Notes: a model not told the origin generated them from the letters alone. 34,074 nt of DNA from an uncultured Senegalimassilia sp. (GCF_934630535.1 NZ_CAKTVU010000019.1:1-34074); one strand, 5' to 3'; shown: positions 14,722 through 27,593, counted from the first letter of the stretch. Numbers and translations: made by a program.

Positions 14722-15033
14722 ATGACCCAATACCTTACCGAGCGCGAGGTCCGCGGAATCGCGGAATACGCGCGCATCGGCCTTTCCGGGGAGGAGCTCT
14801 CCGAGATGACGGTCGATCTGAACAACATCATCGAAACGCTGCAGTCCATCAAGCAGCTGGACCTCGAGGGCGTGGAGCCTACGTTCCATCCCATCGGAAG
14901 CCTGTCCAACGTCATGCGAGAGGATGTGGAAACCGAGTCGTTCACGCAGCAGGTTGCGCTTGAGAACGCGCCGAAACAGCAGGACGGCAGCTTCCTGATC
15001 CCGTCCATCCTGGGCGAAGGGGGCGATGCGTAA
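14722..15033 (+). CDS. gatC: Asp-tRNA(Asn)/Glu-tRNA(Gln) amidotransferase subunit C
   Basis: A 103-residue subunit that stabilises the GatCAB complex, which amidates mischarged Glu-tRNA(Gln) and Asp-tRNA(Asn). The N-terminal 'YLTEREVRGIAEYARIGLS' helix, the 'LNNIIETLQSIKQLDLEGVE' coil and the C-terminal 'FLIPSILGEGGDA' tail are typical. ATG 14722 follows AAAGGAAAG and gives the standard length; an in-frame upstream ATG at 14683 lacks a good ribosome site. The stop overlaps the gatA start (TAATG). Confidence 0.95.
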   Translation: MTQYLTEREVRGIAEYARIGLSGEELSEMTVDLNNIIETLQSIKQLDLEGVEPTFHPIGSLSNVMREDVETESFTQQVALENAPKQQDGSFLIPSILGEGGDA

Positions 15034-16520
15034 TGGCCATCTCCGATATGGGTATCGCGCAGATCCGCGAGGGTCTGGCATCCAAGCAGTTCACCGCTTG
15101 CGAGGTTGCGCAGGCGAGCCTCGACCGCATCGCGCAGGCCGATAAGCAGGTGCACGCGTTCCTAGAGGTTACCTCCGAGGCTGCCATGGCCGCCGCGCAG
15201 CGCGTTGACCAGGCTATCGGCGACGGCACGTTCGATACGCTCGGCCCGCTGGCCGGTGTGCCGGTGGCGTTCAAGGACAACATGAACATGACGGGCACGC
15301 ACACCACCTGCTCCTCCCGCATGCTGGAAAACTACGTGTCTCCGTACACTGCAACGTGCGTGCAGCGCATTATCGATGCCGGCGGCGTGCCGCTGGGCAA
15401 GCTGAACATGGACGAGTTCGCGTTCGGCTCCACCACCGAGTCCTCCGCGTTCGGCCCCACGCGCAACCCGTGGGATTTGGGTCGCGTCCCGGGCGGCAGC
15501 TCGGGCGGCTCGGCGGCGGCTGTCGCCGCGGGCATGGCGTGCGTCACGCTGGGCTCCGACACGGGCGGCTCCATCCGCCAGCCCGCCAGCTTCTGCGGCA
15601 TCGTGGGCGTCAAGCCCACCTATGGCACGGTCAGCCGTTACGGCGTGGTTGCCTTCGGCAGCTCGCTCGATCAGGTCGGCCCGTTCGCCCGCAGCGTCGA
15701 GGACGCCGCCGCCGCGATGGACGCCCTGTGCGGTCATGACCCCCTGGACTGCACGTCGCAGGACGTGAAGGCCGGTTTCCGCGCCGCATGCCAGCAGGAT
15801 GTCGCGGGTATGCGCATCGGCGTGGTGCGCAGCTTCATGGATGCCAAGGGGCTGTCCTTCGAGGTTTCGGAGCGCGTGTCCGAGGCCGCTGCCAAGCTTG
15901 AGGCCGCCGGCGCAACCATCGTCGAGGTCGATCTGCCGCATATCGATGCCGCCATCAGCGCTTACTACGTGTTGGGTCCGTGCGAGGCGTTCTCCAACCT
16001 GGCCCGCTTCGACAGCGTGCGCTACGGCTACTGCGAGGAAGGCCACAAGGACCTGGGCAGCCAGTACGAGGCAAGCCGCGCCCATGGTTTCGGCGAAGAG
16101 GCGAAGCGCCGCATCATGCTGGGCAGCTACCTGCTTTCCGCCGGCGTGTACGAGCAGTACTACTATCCGGCCCAGCAGGTCCGTACGCTCATCACGCAGG
16201 ACTACCGCAACGCCTACGAGCAGTGCGACGTCATCTTGGCGCCCACGGCCCCGGCTACGGCGTTCAAGTTCGGCGAGATCGCCGATCCGGCAACCATGTA
16301 CCTGTCCGACGTGTTCACCATCTCCATCAACATCGCCGGCAACGGCGGCATGAGCGTGCCGTGCGGCTTGGGTGCGCAAAGCGGCATGCCCGTGGGCGTG
16401 CAGCTTATCGCCCCGCAGTTCAAGGACGAGAACATGTTCCGCGCCGCCATGGCGCTTGAGGCCGCCTACGGCAAGGCCCCCGTGGCCCCGAACTTCGCCG
16501 ACGGGAAGGTGATTGAGTAA
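15033..16520 (+). CDS. gatA: Glutamyl-tRNA(Gln) amidotransferase subunit A
   Basis: A 495-residue amidase-family glutaminase that frees ammonia from glutamine for GatB. The Ser-cisSer-Lys triad is visible as K81 (VAFKDNM), S156 (in GGSSGGSAAAVAAG, 154-167) and S180 (SDTGGSIRQP). 'DEFAFGSTTESSAFGPTRNP' is conserved. Start and stop both overlap neighbours by one base (TAATG), indicating translational coupling across gatC-gatA-gatB. Confidence 0.97.
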   Translation: MAISDMGIAQIREGLASKQFTACEVAQASLDRIAQADKQVHAFLEVTSEAAMAAAQRVDQAIGDGTFDTLGPLAGVPVAFKDNMNMTGTHTTCSSRMLENYVSPYTATCVQRIIDAGGVPLGKLNMDEFAFGSTTESSAFGPTRNPWDLGRVPGGSSGGSAAAVAAGMACVTLGSDTGGSIRQPASFCGIVGVKPTYGTVSRYGVVAFGSSLDQVGPFARSVEDAAAAMDALCGHDPLDCTSQDVKAGFRAACQQDVAGMRIGVVRSFMDAKGLSFEVSERVSEAAAKLEAAGATIVEVDLPHIDAAISAYYVLGPCEAFSNLARFDSVRYGYCEEGHKDLGSQYEASRAHGFGEEAKRRIMLGSYLLSAGVYEQYYYPAQQVRTLITQDYRNAYEQCDVILAPTAPATAFKFGEIADPATMYLSDVFTISINIAGNGGMSVPCGLGAQSGMPVGVQLIAPQFKDENMFRAAMALEAAYGKAPVAPNFADGKVIE

Positions 16521-18097
16521 TGCGTAAGCTCGAAGAAGTCCTCAAGGATTGGGAGGCGGTCATCGGCTTGGAGATCCACGCCGAGCTGACCACGTTGAAC
16601 ACGAAGATGTTCTGCGGCTGCAAGCTTGAGTTCGGCGCCGATCCGAACACGCACACCTGCCCGGTGTGCCTGGGTCTTCCGGGTGCTCTGCCCGTGCCGA
16701 ACAAGGCTGCTATCGAGTCCATCGTGCTTGCCGGCCTGGCCACGAACTGCGATATCGAGAAGCACAGCATGTTCTACCGTAAGAACTACATGTACCCCGA
16801 CATGGCTAAGAACTTCCAGACCACGCAGGGTCCGGTCGCGTTCTGCATGCGCGGACATCTCGATTTGGATGTCGACGGTCCGGCAGCCAAGGAGCGCGGC
16901 GATATCGCCGGCCTGAAGCCGGGCGAGACCTGCGAGAACGTCACCGTCACCGATTCCGGCTACACGGCGCACGTGGGCATCACGCGCATCCATATGGAGG
17001 AAGACGCCGGCAAGATGATTCACATCGGCGGCGATGAGGGCCGTATCGCGGGCGCTACGCACTCGCTGGTTGACTACAACCGCGCCGGCACGCCGCTCAT
17101 CGAGCTGGTTACCGAGCCCGATCTGCGCACGCCTGAGGAGGCTCGTCTGTTCATGCAGAAGCTGCGTCAGATCTATCTGGCCATCGGCATCTCCGACTGC
17201 TCCATGGAGGAAGGCTCCATGCGTTGCGACGGCAACGTCAGCCTGCGCCGCCGCGGCTCCACGAAGCTGGGCGTGAAGACCGAGCTGAAGAACATGAACT
17301 CCTTCAAGAACCTGCACGATGGCTTGGCCTATGAGATTTGCCGTCAGGCCGAGGTTCTGGAAGAGGGCGGTCAGATCTACCAGGAAACCCGCCATTGGGA
17401 CCCCACCATGAAGCACACCATCGTCATGCGCGTGAAGGAAACCGCTGACGACTACCGCCTGTTCCCCGAGCCCGACTTGGCGCCCTACGACCTCTCCGAT
17501 GAGTTCATCGAAGGCGTGCGTGCCAAGCTGCCCGAGCTGCCCGACCAGAAGGCCGCCCGCTTCGCCGAGGAGTTCGGCCTGTCCGCGTACGATGCTCGCC
17601 ATCTGGTCGACCATCGCGCCACGGCTGACTTCTTCGAAGCGTGCATGGAGGTTGCGGGCAAGGATGCCGCCAAGTTGGCGAAGCCCGTTGCCAACCTGGC
17701 CATCAACGACGTCACCGCATGGCTCAACGCCAGCGAGGATGCCGACCTTGCGCAAAGCCCGCTCACGCCCGCCCGCGCGGTGGAGCTGGTGAAGCTGCTC
17801 GCCGAGGACGCCATCTCGTCCAAGCAGGCCAAGCAGGTGTTCTCCGCTATCATGGATGAGGACAAGGACCCCTCGGTCATCGTTGAGGAGCGCGGCATGA
17901 AGCAGGTGTCGGACACCGGCGCCATCGAGGCCGTCGTGGACGCCATCATCGCGGCGAACCCCGACGAGGTTGCTCGCTATAAGGAAGGCAACACGAAGGT
18001 CATCGGGTTCTTCGTGGGCCAGTGCATGAAGGAGATGCGCGGCCAGGGCAATCCGAAGATCATCAACCAGTTGCTGGCGAAGAAGCTGGCAGAATAG
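16520..18097 (+). CDS. gatB: Asp/Glu-tRNA(Asn/Gln) amidotransferase subunit B
   Basis: A 525-residue subunit carrying the kinase/transamidase site that activates the Glu or Asp on tRNA and adds ammonia. Visible features are EAVIGLEIHAEL (12-23), the zinc-type pattern FCGC...HTCPVCLGLPG, 'FYRKNYMYPDMAKNFQ', 'HMEEDAGK', 'VDYNRAGTPLIELVTEPD' and 'YRLFPEPDL'. The C-terminal helical tail (about 380-525) is the tRNA-binding YqeY-like domain. It ends 23 bases before a perfect terminator hairpin. The presence of GatCAB suggests the organism makes Gln-tRNA or Asn-tRNA indirectly. Confidence 0.97.
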   Translation: MRKLEEVLKDWEAVIGLEIHAELTTLNTKMFCGCKLEFGADPNTHTCPVCLGLPGALPVPNKAAIESIVLAGLATNCDIEKHSMFYRKNYMYPDMAKNFQTTQGPVAFCMRGHLDLDVDGPAAKERGDIAGLKPGETCENVTVTDSGYTAHVGITRIHMEEDAGKMIHIGGDEGRIAGATHSLVDYNRAGTPLIELVTEPDLRTPEEARLFMQKLRQIYLAIGISDCSMEEGSMRCDGNVSLRRRGSTKLGVKTELKNMNSFKNLHDGLAYEICRQAEVLEEGGQIYQETRHWDPTMKHTIVMRVKETADDYRLFPEPDLAPYDLSDEFIEGVRAKLPELPDQKAARFAEEFGLSAYDARHLVDHRATADFFEACMEVAGKDAAKLAKPVANLAINDVTAWLNASEDADLAQSPLTPARAVELVKLLAEDAISSKQAKQVFSAIMDEDKDPSVIVEERGMKQVSDTGAIEAVVDAIIAANPDEVARYKEGNTKVIGFFVGQCMKEMRGQGNPKIINQLLAKKLAE

Positions 18098-18120
18098 CGT
18101 AAACGCAATCGCAAACGTAA

Positions 18121-18150
18121 ACGAGGGGCCGCTGATGAGCGGCCCCTCGT
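18121..18150 (+). terminator. Terminator after gatB
   Basis: ACGAGGGGCCGCT pairs exactly with AGCGGCCCCTCGT around GATG, a 13-bp stem. The downstream GCGTTATAG is only weakly T-rich. From here to the kinase stop (18382) I see nothing else beyond two CTAGGGGT copies. Confidence 0.8.
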
Positions 18151-18381
18151 GCGTTATAGGGTAAGGTTACTTGGCTTTATAGCCGATCTGGGTTGCTGAC
18201 TAGGGGTACGGGCAGAGCTAGGGGTCGCTGCTGCGGGGGGGCGTATGCCGGTAGCGAACGGCGCGTGATTCGCTGTCGAGGCTCGCGGCGAGGCGCGCAA
18301 GTCGCGGGGTGCACCGATCGCTTGCATCCCGTGCGCCGCACGCTGCGCGCAGGTGATTGTCCGCCTCCCGTGCAGCTGTCC

Positions 18382-22419
<4,038 letters not shown>

Positions 22420-22425
22420 TTCTTG

Positions 22426-23994
22426 CTACTCCGTACCCTCGGCTGCGGCTTGAAGCTGCTGGCAGAAGGAGGCGTACCATTGCTCGAACGCGGCATCGCC
22501 CACGTACGGCTCAAGAGCATCGGCGCGCGACTGGCCGGCGGCCATGGCCGCCTGAACTGCCGCTTTGTCGGCGGTTGCCTTATCGTTGAGCGAATGGTCG
22601 AGCACCTTGCGCGCGGCATAGGCGTTGTCGAAGCTCTTAAGCGAGTACAGCTCCACATCATCGAAGGAGTCCATGGCCATGGCGATGCAGTCGCGGGTCT
22701 TAGGGCTCACGGAGAGGTTTTCGTCTCGAATCGCGCTATCGAGCTCGTCGATGTTGTTCGCGTCGGTTCGCACGGGCAGGTACGAAGACGTTGCCGCGAA
22801 GTGCAGGTTGTTCTGCTTCTCCGTGAACCATTTCAGGAACTCGCAGGAAGCGTATTCGTGCTGCTCGTCTGATTTCGCCACCGCCATGCCGGCGCCTTGC
22901 TGAGGGGCCACGGCGTTTCCGCCCTCGAAGGTGGGCGGCATGATGATGCAATAGCCGATCTCGTGCGTCCCGTTGTCGTCGACCACCCGGTCGGGGAAGT
23001 ACGCCGCCGATGCGGTGGAGCCCGTGTAGCAGATGATGTCGCCTGTCTTCACGTCGTCGGAGCGGAACTTGCCCACGGCGTCGAAATAGCCGCTGACGTA
23101 GGGGGCGTAGTAGTTGTCCCACAGGCGGTGAACCTTTTCCTTGTCGGCGTTGACCTGGGCTTTGCCGCTGGCGTCGGGCGCGAGCAGGTCGACGCCCATT
23201 TGCCTCATGCCGATGATGAAGTAGTTGGACAGGGAATCGCGGCCGTAGAACGCCTTGCCGTCGTCGGGGACGTCGGGCGTCAGCGCATCGGTGTATTCGT
23301 AATAGCGCTTCGCGGTGGCGGCGATGCCTTCCTGCGTTGCCAGGTCGTCGATGGTGGCGCCGGTGGCCTGGGCGAACGGCGCCCAGTCCGTTTCATCGAG
23401 CATGGTCACCTCGGTGGACTTCGCCACTGGCAGAAGGTACAGGGAGTCGTCGTTATCGAAGCGGCCCTCATCAAGGTAGTCGGGCACATAGTTGGACAGC
23501 TCATCGGGCGTGAAGTAGTCCGTCAGATCGACGAGCTTGCCCTGCTGCTGCACGTTATAGGCCGTGTCGGCGTAGGAAGAGAACACGTTGGGCATCTCCT
23601 CGGCGCCGACTTCGCCCGCCGACGAGTTCGAGATGGCCTTCTCCAGCTCGGGAACCGACCCTTGGGTCTTGCTTTTCACGTAGATGCCCTTTTCCCTGCC
23701 CACGGTGGAGTTGAACTCGGACACCAGGCTGTCGAAGGACGCCTGCTGGGCCCCGTTGTAGTAATCCCAGACGGTGATGGTGGTGGGGTTGCTCGGGTCC
23801 AGCGTGACGGCGGCTTTCCCGCCATCGCCGGCGCAGCCGGCGGACAGCGCAGCGGCCAGCGCGCCAGCAAGGGCGAACGCGGCAAGCGCGGCTTTTCGTG
23901 AGCGGGCGCGGTGCGCGCGGCGGCTACGACGGCTGCCGGTAGCAGCGCCTTCCTGGCTAACGCCTGCTGCGCGGCGGTTGGTGCGCATGTGCAT
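22426..23994 (-). CDS. Extracellular solute-binding lipoprotein (SBP family 1-like)
   Basis: A 522-residue lipoprotein. A long basic N-terminus (1-34) precedes a hydrophobic segment and the lipobox LSAGC, with lipidated C54. The mature part begins with 'TITVWDYYNGAQQASFDSLV' and has the layout of ABC-type carbohydrate/oligopeptide binding proteins ('AYFPDRVVDD', 'PQQGAGMAVAKSDEQHEYA', 'FLKWFTEKQNN'). AGGAGGAACCC before the ATG is a very strong ribosome site. No permease or ATPase genes are nearby. The next gene is the sensor kinase, so it more likely delivers a ligand signal to the kinase than feeds a transporter. The ligand is unknown. Confidence 0.87.
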   Translation of the reverse strand: MHMRTNRRAAGVSQEGAATGSRRSRRAHRARSRKAALAAFALAGALAAALSAGCAGDGGKAAVTLDPSNPTTITVWDYYNGAQQASFDSLVSEFNSTVGREKGIYVKSKTQGSVPELEKAISNSSAGEVGAEEMPNVFSSYADTAYNVQQQGKLVDLTDYFTPDELSNYVPDYLDEGRFDNDDSLYLLPVAKSTEVTMLDETDWAPFAQATGATIDDLATQEGIAATAKRYYEYTDALTPDVPDDGKAFYGRDSLSNYFIIGMRQMGVDLLAPDASGKAQVNADKEKVHRLWDNYYAPYVSGYFDAVGKFRSDDVKTGDIICYTGSTASAAYFPDRVVDDNGTHEIGYCIIMPPTFEGGNAVAPQQGAGMAVAKSDEQHEYASCEFLKWFTEKQNNLHFAATSSYLPVRTDANNIDELDSAIRDENLSVSPKTRDCIAMAMDSFDDVELYSLKSFDNAYAARKVLDHSLNDKATADKAAVQAAMAAGQSRADALEPYVGDAAFEQWYASFCQQLQAAAEGTE

Positions 23995-24006
23995 GCTGGG
24001 TTCCTC

Positions 24007-24333
24007 CTAGTGCTTGGCCGGCTCCGTATCGGCGCTGGTCGAAAGTTCCGTATCGGTTGGGCGAGCTTCTGCGGCTTCGGCGGCCGGGCGGGCGGCGGGA
24101 TCGCTACCCGCGTTGTTGCCTGAGCCGTCGCCGCCCTCGTCGGCGAGGTCGGCGCCTGCGGCATCGGCCCCGTCGGATTTGTCAGCGGGGTGCCAAATCC
24201 CATCATACCCGTTAGCGCTCACGAAACCATCGATTCGCCCTGTTTCGCCGGCGGATTTTACGTTCGGCAGGGCATCCGGCCCGTTCCCCGGCGGCGCGGC
24301 GGGGTCTTCCTTGTCCGCGGTATCGACGACCAC
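24007..24333 (-). CDS. Hypothetical acidic protein upstream of the SBP-kinase pair
   Basis: An open frame of 108 residues (GTG start) ending 12 bases before the solute-binding protein; its TAG stop is part of that gene's ribosome site, which suggests coupling. The second half is Ala/Asp/Glu-rich and probably disordered. The middle 'GRIDGFVSANGYDGIWHPAD' looks more folded. No ribosome site is seen at its start, and upstream sequence in another frame also looks coding, so this may be the tail of a frameshifted gene. I do not recognise the family. Confidence 0.35.
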   Translation of the reverse strand: MVVDTADKEDPAAPPGNGPDALPNVKSAGETGRIDGFVSANGYDGIWHPADKSDGADAAGADLADEGGDGSGNNAGSDPAARPAAEAAEARPTDTELSTSADTEPAKH

Positions 24334-24543
24334 GGTGGACGGCGGCTCGACAGTTCGTCGGTGCGTTGCCGGTCGTCGAGCAGGCGCTCGGGCTCGGCGC
24401 TGTGGTCGCGGGCGAGCTCGATGATGCCCTTGATGGCGCGCCGAGGGTGCCGCGTGTTGGTCGAGGATCGCGGCGTCGCTGCGTCATCCGGCGCGCAACT
24501 GCGCTGATGCTGTCGGGTTCGCCCGCTTCTCCGGCGTGTCGTT
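24334..24543 (-). other. Coding-like sequence without an intact frame
   Basis: On the minus strand one frame reads RAIKGIIELARDHSAEPERL and then DDRQRTDELSS, which is protein-like. It has no start and runs out of frame with the acidic ORF at 24007-24333. A -10-like box of the pgm gene overlaps the right border. Beyond this I see nothing in this gap. Confidence 0.25.
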
Positions 24544-24549
24544 TACAAT
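24544..24549 (+). promoter_or_regulatory. Candidate -10 box of the phosphoglucomutase gene
   Basis: TACAAT (in GTTTACAATGGG), about 150 bases before the ATG. The -35 match is poor. Confidence 0.35.
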
Positions 24550-24698
24550 GGGCGGCATATGCAGGAAAGCCTGGTTGGAGGGCGGGCACATGCCCGTGCC
24601 GCATCGGACGGATGCCGGCCGCGCGGGGCGGATGCCCGCGGCGCGCCCGATCGCGTCCGCGCAACCAGGGCGAAACGGCTAGAAGCGAAGGAAACCTT

Positions 24699-26408
24699 AT
24701 GAGCGATATCGATGTGCGCGCCGAGCTTGCGCATTGGATTGAGAACGTGCAGGATGCCGACCTGGCGGCCGAGCTGACCGACATGCAGGCGAAGGCCGAC
24801 GCCGGCGACGAAGCCGCGATGACCGACGCCTTCTTCCAGAACCTGTCGTTCGGCACCGCCGGCTTGCGCGGCGTGCTGGGCGCCGGCACGAACCGCATGA
24901 ACATCTACACGGTGGGCCGCGCCACGCAGGGCTTCGCCGATTACCTGAACGCGAACTTCGACAACCCCTCCGTGGCCATCGCCCGCGACAGCCGCAACAA
25001 CGGCGAGCTGTTCGTGCGCACCACGGCCGCCATACTGGCCGCCAACGGCGTGACGGCCTACGTGTACCCGCGCATCTCCCCGGTCCCCACGCTTTCGTGG
25101 GCCGTGCGCGACCTGGGCTGCTCGGGCGGCATCTGCATGACCGCCAGCCACAACCCCGCGCCGTACAACGGCTACAAGGCCTACGGCCCCGACGGCTGCC
25201 AGATCACCAGCCAGGCTGCCGCCGCCATCTCCGCGGCCATCGCCGAAACCGACGCGTTCGCCGGCGTGAAGTCCATGGACTTCGACGATGCCGTGGCATC
25301 GGGCAAGGTCAAGTGGATCGAAGACGCCGTGCTCGAGCGCTACTACGACGCGGTGCTGGCGCAGTCGGTGAACAACCTGTCCGACGAGCAGATCGCCGCC
25401 GCGCCGCTGAAGCTGGTGTACACGCCGCTCAACGGCACGGGCCTGGTCCCCGTTACCACGGTGCTCGCGCGCGCCGGTGTCTCCGACGTCACCGTGGTGC
25501 CCGAGCAGGAGCAGCCCGACGGCAACTTCCCCACGTGCCCCTATCCCAACCCCGAGATCCGCGAGGCCATGCAGAAGGGCATCGACCTGTGCGAGCAGGT
25601 GCATCCCGACCTGCTGCTGGCCACCGACCCTGATGCCGACCGCGTGGGCGTGGCCTGCAAGGACGGCAACGACTACACGCTTCTGACCGGCAACGAGATG
25701 GGCGTGCTGCTGCTCGACTACGTGTGCCGCATGCGCGCCGAGCGCGGCGAGGACCTGACGCGCAAGGTGGCCGTGACCACCATCGTGTCGTCGGCCATGG
25801 TCGATGCGCTGGCTGTGGAATACGGCTTCGAGCTGCGCCGTTGCCTGACGGGCTTCAAGTACATCGGCGACATCATCACCGAGCTGGCCGACGCGGGCCA
25901 GGCCGACCGCTTCATCTTCGGCTTCGAGGAGAGCTACGGCTACCTGTCCGGCGACCACGTGCGCGACAAGGACGCCGTGAACGCCAGCCTGCTCATCTGC
26001 CAGATGGCGCAGGAGTACAAGTTGGCGGGCAAGAACCTGGCCCAGGCCATGCGCGACCTGTACGCCAAGCACGGCTGGTGGCTCAACCGCACCGTGTCGC
26101 TGTCCTACCCCGGCGCCGACGGCGCGGCGAAGATGGCCGACCTCATGGCGGGCCTGCGCACGAACGCGCCGGCCGAGCTGGCTGGACGCAAGGTCGAGGC
26201 CGTGGTGGACTACCAGCAGGGCGTAAACGGCCTGCCCGCGGCAAACGTGGTGGAGTTCGACGTCGAAGGCGGCAACAAGGTGATTGTGCGCCCCAGCGGC
26301 ACCGAGCCGAAGATCAAACTGTACGTGTTCGCGAAGGACGTCAGCCGCGAAGCTGCCGACGCGCTGCTTGACCAGCTGGAAGCCGCCGGCCGCGAACTGC
26401 TGGCGTAA
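24699..26408 (+). CDS. Phosphoglucomutase/phosphomannomutase (alpha-D-phosphohexomutase)
   Basis: A 569-residue cytoplasmic enzyme that interconverts hexose 1- and 6-phosphates for glycogen, cell-wall and polysaccharide precursors. The catalytic serine is S150 in TASHNP. The metal loop is DPDADR (310-315), the sugar loop is GFEESYG (408-414) and the phosphate loop is RPSGTEPK (about 530). The length matches the long PGM2/PgcA-type subgroup rather than the 450-residue ManB group. The frame is open further upstream, but ATG 24699 after GCGAAGGAAA gives the family's N-terminus ('WIENVQDADLAAEL'). It is followed by a strong terminator. Confidence 0.95.
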   Translation: MSDIDVRAELAHWIENVQDADLAAELTDMQAKADAGDEAAMTDAFFQNLSFGTAGLRGVLGAGTNRMNIYTVGRATQGFADYLNANFDNPSVAIARDSRNNGELFVRTTAAILAANGVTAYVYPRISPVPTLSWAVRDLGCSGGICMTASHNPAPYNGYKAYGPDGCQITSQAAAAISAAIAETDAFAGVKSMDFDDAVASGKVKWIEDAVLERYYDAVLAQSVNNLSDEQIAAAPLKLVYTPLNGTGLVPVTTVLARAGVSDVTVVPEQEQPDGNFPTCPYPNPEIREAMQKGIDLCEQVHPDLLLATDPDADRVGVACKDGNDYTLLTGNEMGVLLLDYVCRMRAERGEDLTRKVAVTTIVSSAMVDALAVEYGFELRRCLTGFKYIGDIITELADAGQADRFIFGFEESYGYLSGDHVRDKDAVNASLLICQMAQEYKLAGKNLAQAMRDLYAKHGWWLNRTVSLSYPGADGAAKMADLMAGLRTNAPAELAGRKVEAVVDYQQGVNGLPAANVVEFDVEGGNKVIVRPSGTEPKIKLYVFAKDVSREAADALLDQLEAAGRELLA

Positions 26409-26439
26409 CGCGCCCCGCAAGCGAAAACCCGCCCACAAC

Positions 26440-26479
26440 AAAGGCGGCGACACCAACCCCTGGTGCCGCCGCCTTTTTC
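26440..26479 (+). terminator. Intrinsic terminator after the phosphoglucomutase
   Basis: AAAGGCGGCGACACCA (26440-26455) pairs with TGGTGCCGCCGCCTTT (26461-26476) at 15 of 16 positions around ACCCC, followed by a T-run. It also ends next to the convergent ParE gene. Confidence 0.9.
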
Positions 26480-26928
26480 TATCCGTTTACATCTTCAAGC
26501 GGCCTGATAGCGTAGTTGTCGATGTCTTGGCTGGTGTGCACGATACGCCAGACGGTAAGCCATTCGTCATCGAACGAATAGAAAATGCAGTGATGTCCGA
26601 CAAGCCAGGTGCGGTACATCTTTCGGTCAAGGTTATCGTCTGAAAAGGGCTTGCCCATGGTGGGCATGGCACAAAGATCTGCGAGCGCTTGTGTAATGCC
26701 GTCGAATAAACGCTTTGCAGCTTGCGGTGCTTGGCGAACCTCGCCCAAATACACAACAGCCGACTCCAGATCAACTGCCGCACGCGGTCGATAGCGAACG
26801 TGACGTATGGGTTGTGGCTGGTTCTCGGGTTGTGCGGGTTCAGCTGATTGCGATTGCTGTTTAACCCGTGTGCCTCTTTCAGTGGTTTTTGCCGTGCGCG
26901 TTTTTTGCGCGGCGGTATTGCCGCCCAT
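26479..26928 (-). CDS. ParE/RelE-family toxin with N-terminal extension
   Basis: A 149-residue protein. From about residue 44 it is a ParE/RelE-fold toxin: 'YRPRAAVDLESAVVYLGE', 'AAKRLFDGITQALADLCAMP', 'YRTWLVGHHCIFYSFDDEWL' and 'VWRIVHTSQDIDNY', the order expected for a gyrase-poisoning or mRNA-cutting toxin. The first 42 residues are a Gln/Thr/Arg-rich, probably disordered extension not usual in the family. ATG 26928 overlaps the antitoxin stop (TAATG); a GTG at 26940 is also in frame. It forms an operon with the upstream Phd-type antitoxin. Confidence 0.85.
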   Translation of the reverse strand: MGGNTAAQKTRTAKTTERGTRVKQQSQSAEPAQPENQPQPIRHVRYRPRAAVDLESAVVYLGEVRQAPQAAKRLFDGITQALADLCAMPTMGKPFSDDNLDRKMYRTWLVGHHCIFYSFDDEWLTVWRIVHTSQDIDNYAIRPLEDVNG

Positions 26929-27215
26929 TACACACCCCACTTGTCAAAAGCGGTCTTCAGCCGTTGCTCGAGTTGCTGTGGGCTAACGCATTCTTCTTGA
27001 TAGCGCGCTTCAATTTCTGCTTCGCGCAGTTTTTGAACATAGCGGTCGTGCTCCTGCTGTGCGCGATAGGCATCGCAATCGATGACCATGAGTGTAGCTT
27101 TCCCATTCTTCGTCATGAAAATAGGCTCTTGCGTTTCTTGAGCCATGGCGCACACATCGTTAAGGTGCGTGCGAAGGTCGCTGATAGGGCGGATATTCGG
27201 CACGGACGCTGACAT
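26928..27215 (-). CDS. Phd/YefM-type antitoxin
   Basis: A 95-residue antitoxin. The N-terminus 'IRPISDLRTHLNDVCAMAQE' and 'EPIFMTKNGKATLMVIDCDAY' are the Phd/YefM DNA-binding signature. The C-terminal helical half (50-95) would wrap the toxin. AGGAG lies 5 bases before the ATG. Its stop overlaps the toxin start. Like other Phd proteins it should repress its own AT-rich promoter, with the toxin as co-repressor. Confidence 0.88.
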   Translation of the reverse strand: MSASVPNIRPISDLRTHLNDVCAMAQETQEPIFMTKNGKATLMVIDCDAYRAQQEHDRYVQKLREAEIEARYQEECVSPQQLEQRLKTAFDKWGV

Positions 27216-27300
27216 TGTGGCTCCTATCTATAATATAAACATCAATAAATATGTAATAAATAATAGCACAAATAAATGATATTAAGAAGAGTGACGCGGA
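27216..27300 (-). promoter_or_regulatory. AT-rich promoter/operator of the Phd-ParE operon
   Basis: An AT-rich island in otherwise GC-rich DNA. On the minus strand TATTAT (27230-27235) is a candidate -10. Repeated ATAAAT/ATTTAT half-sites are suited to Phd binding. Promoter position is inferred. Confidence 0.45.
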
Positions 27301-27443
27301 TTCGGCAGCGAAATACGGATGGATTGTTGAGGCTTGCGTTGGACGGCGCGGCGTTCGTGTCGGCGTAGGGGCGTTTCGTGGCGAATGGGGAAGGCCGCGG
27401 CGCTTGTTGCCGATGCGTCTGCCGCGCCCGCGCGGGCTGCCTA

Positions 27444-27449
27444 TATAAT
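27444..27449 (+). promoter_or_regulatory. -10 box upstream of the loaP-like gene
   Basis: A perfect TATAAT preceded by TGCC. With a start near 27456 the leader before the loaP-like gene would be about 310 nt. No good -35 is seen, so an activator may be needed. Confidence 0.5.
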
Positions 27450-27468
27450 TGCAAAGGTTACACGGTTG

Positions 27469-27486
27469 CAAGGCCGCGCGGCCTTG
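27469..27486 (+). promoter_or_regulatory. 18-base perfect palindrome near the 5' end of the loaP leader
   Basis: CAAGGCCGCGCGGCCTTG is its own reverse complement. In RNA it could fold as a short GC hairpin, or it could be a DNA operator. It lies about 13 bases after the predicted start. Confidence 0.5.
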
Positions 27487-27567
27487 TTCGCCAACATAGC
27501 TTGAAGACACGTAATCGTCGCAGAAGCGCGTTGCGCTGGCTCCAAGAGAATGAATACGCATGCGAGT

Positions 27568-27593
27568 GCGCCTGCTGAAGGCGCAGTGTTTTT
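27568..27593 (+). terminator. Leader terminator (attenuator) before the loaP-like gene
   Basis: GCGCCT (27568-27573) pairs with AGGCGC (27579-27584) around GCTGA, followed by AGTG and five T. It lies 174 bases before the loaP-like ATG, downstream of the candidate promoter, so full expression would need readthrough or antitermination. Confidence 0.5.

Noticed and set aside
24543..26456. A 637-codon minus-strand frame opposite the phosphoglucomutase gene
   Set aside because: Val/His/Gly-rich shadow sequence without motifs; the plus-strand enzyme is unambiguous. Similar shadows oppose gatA, gatB, panC, panB, the kinase and the lipoprotein.
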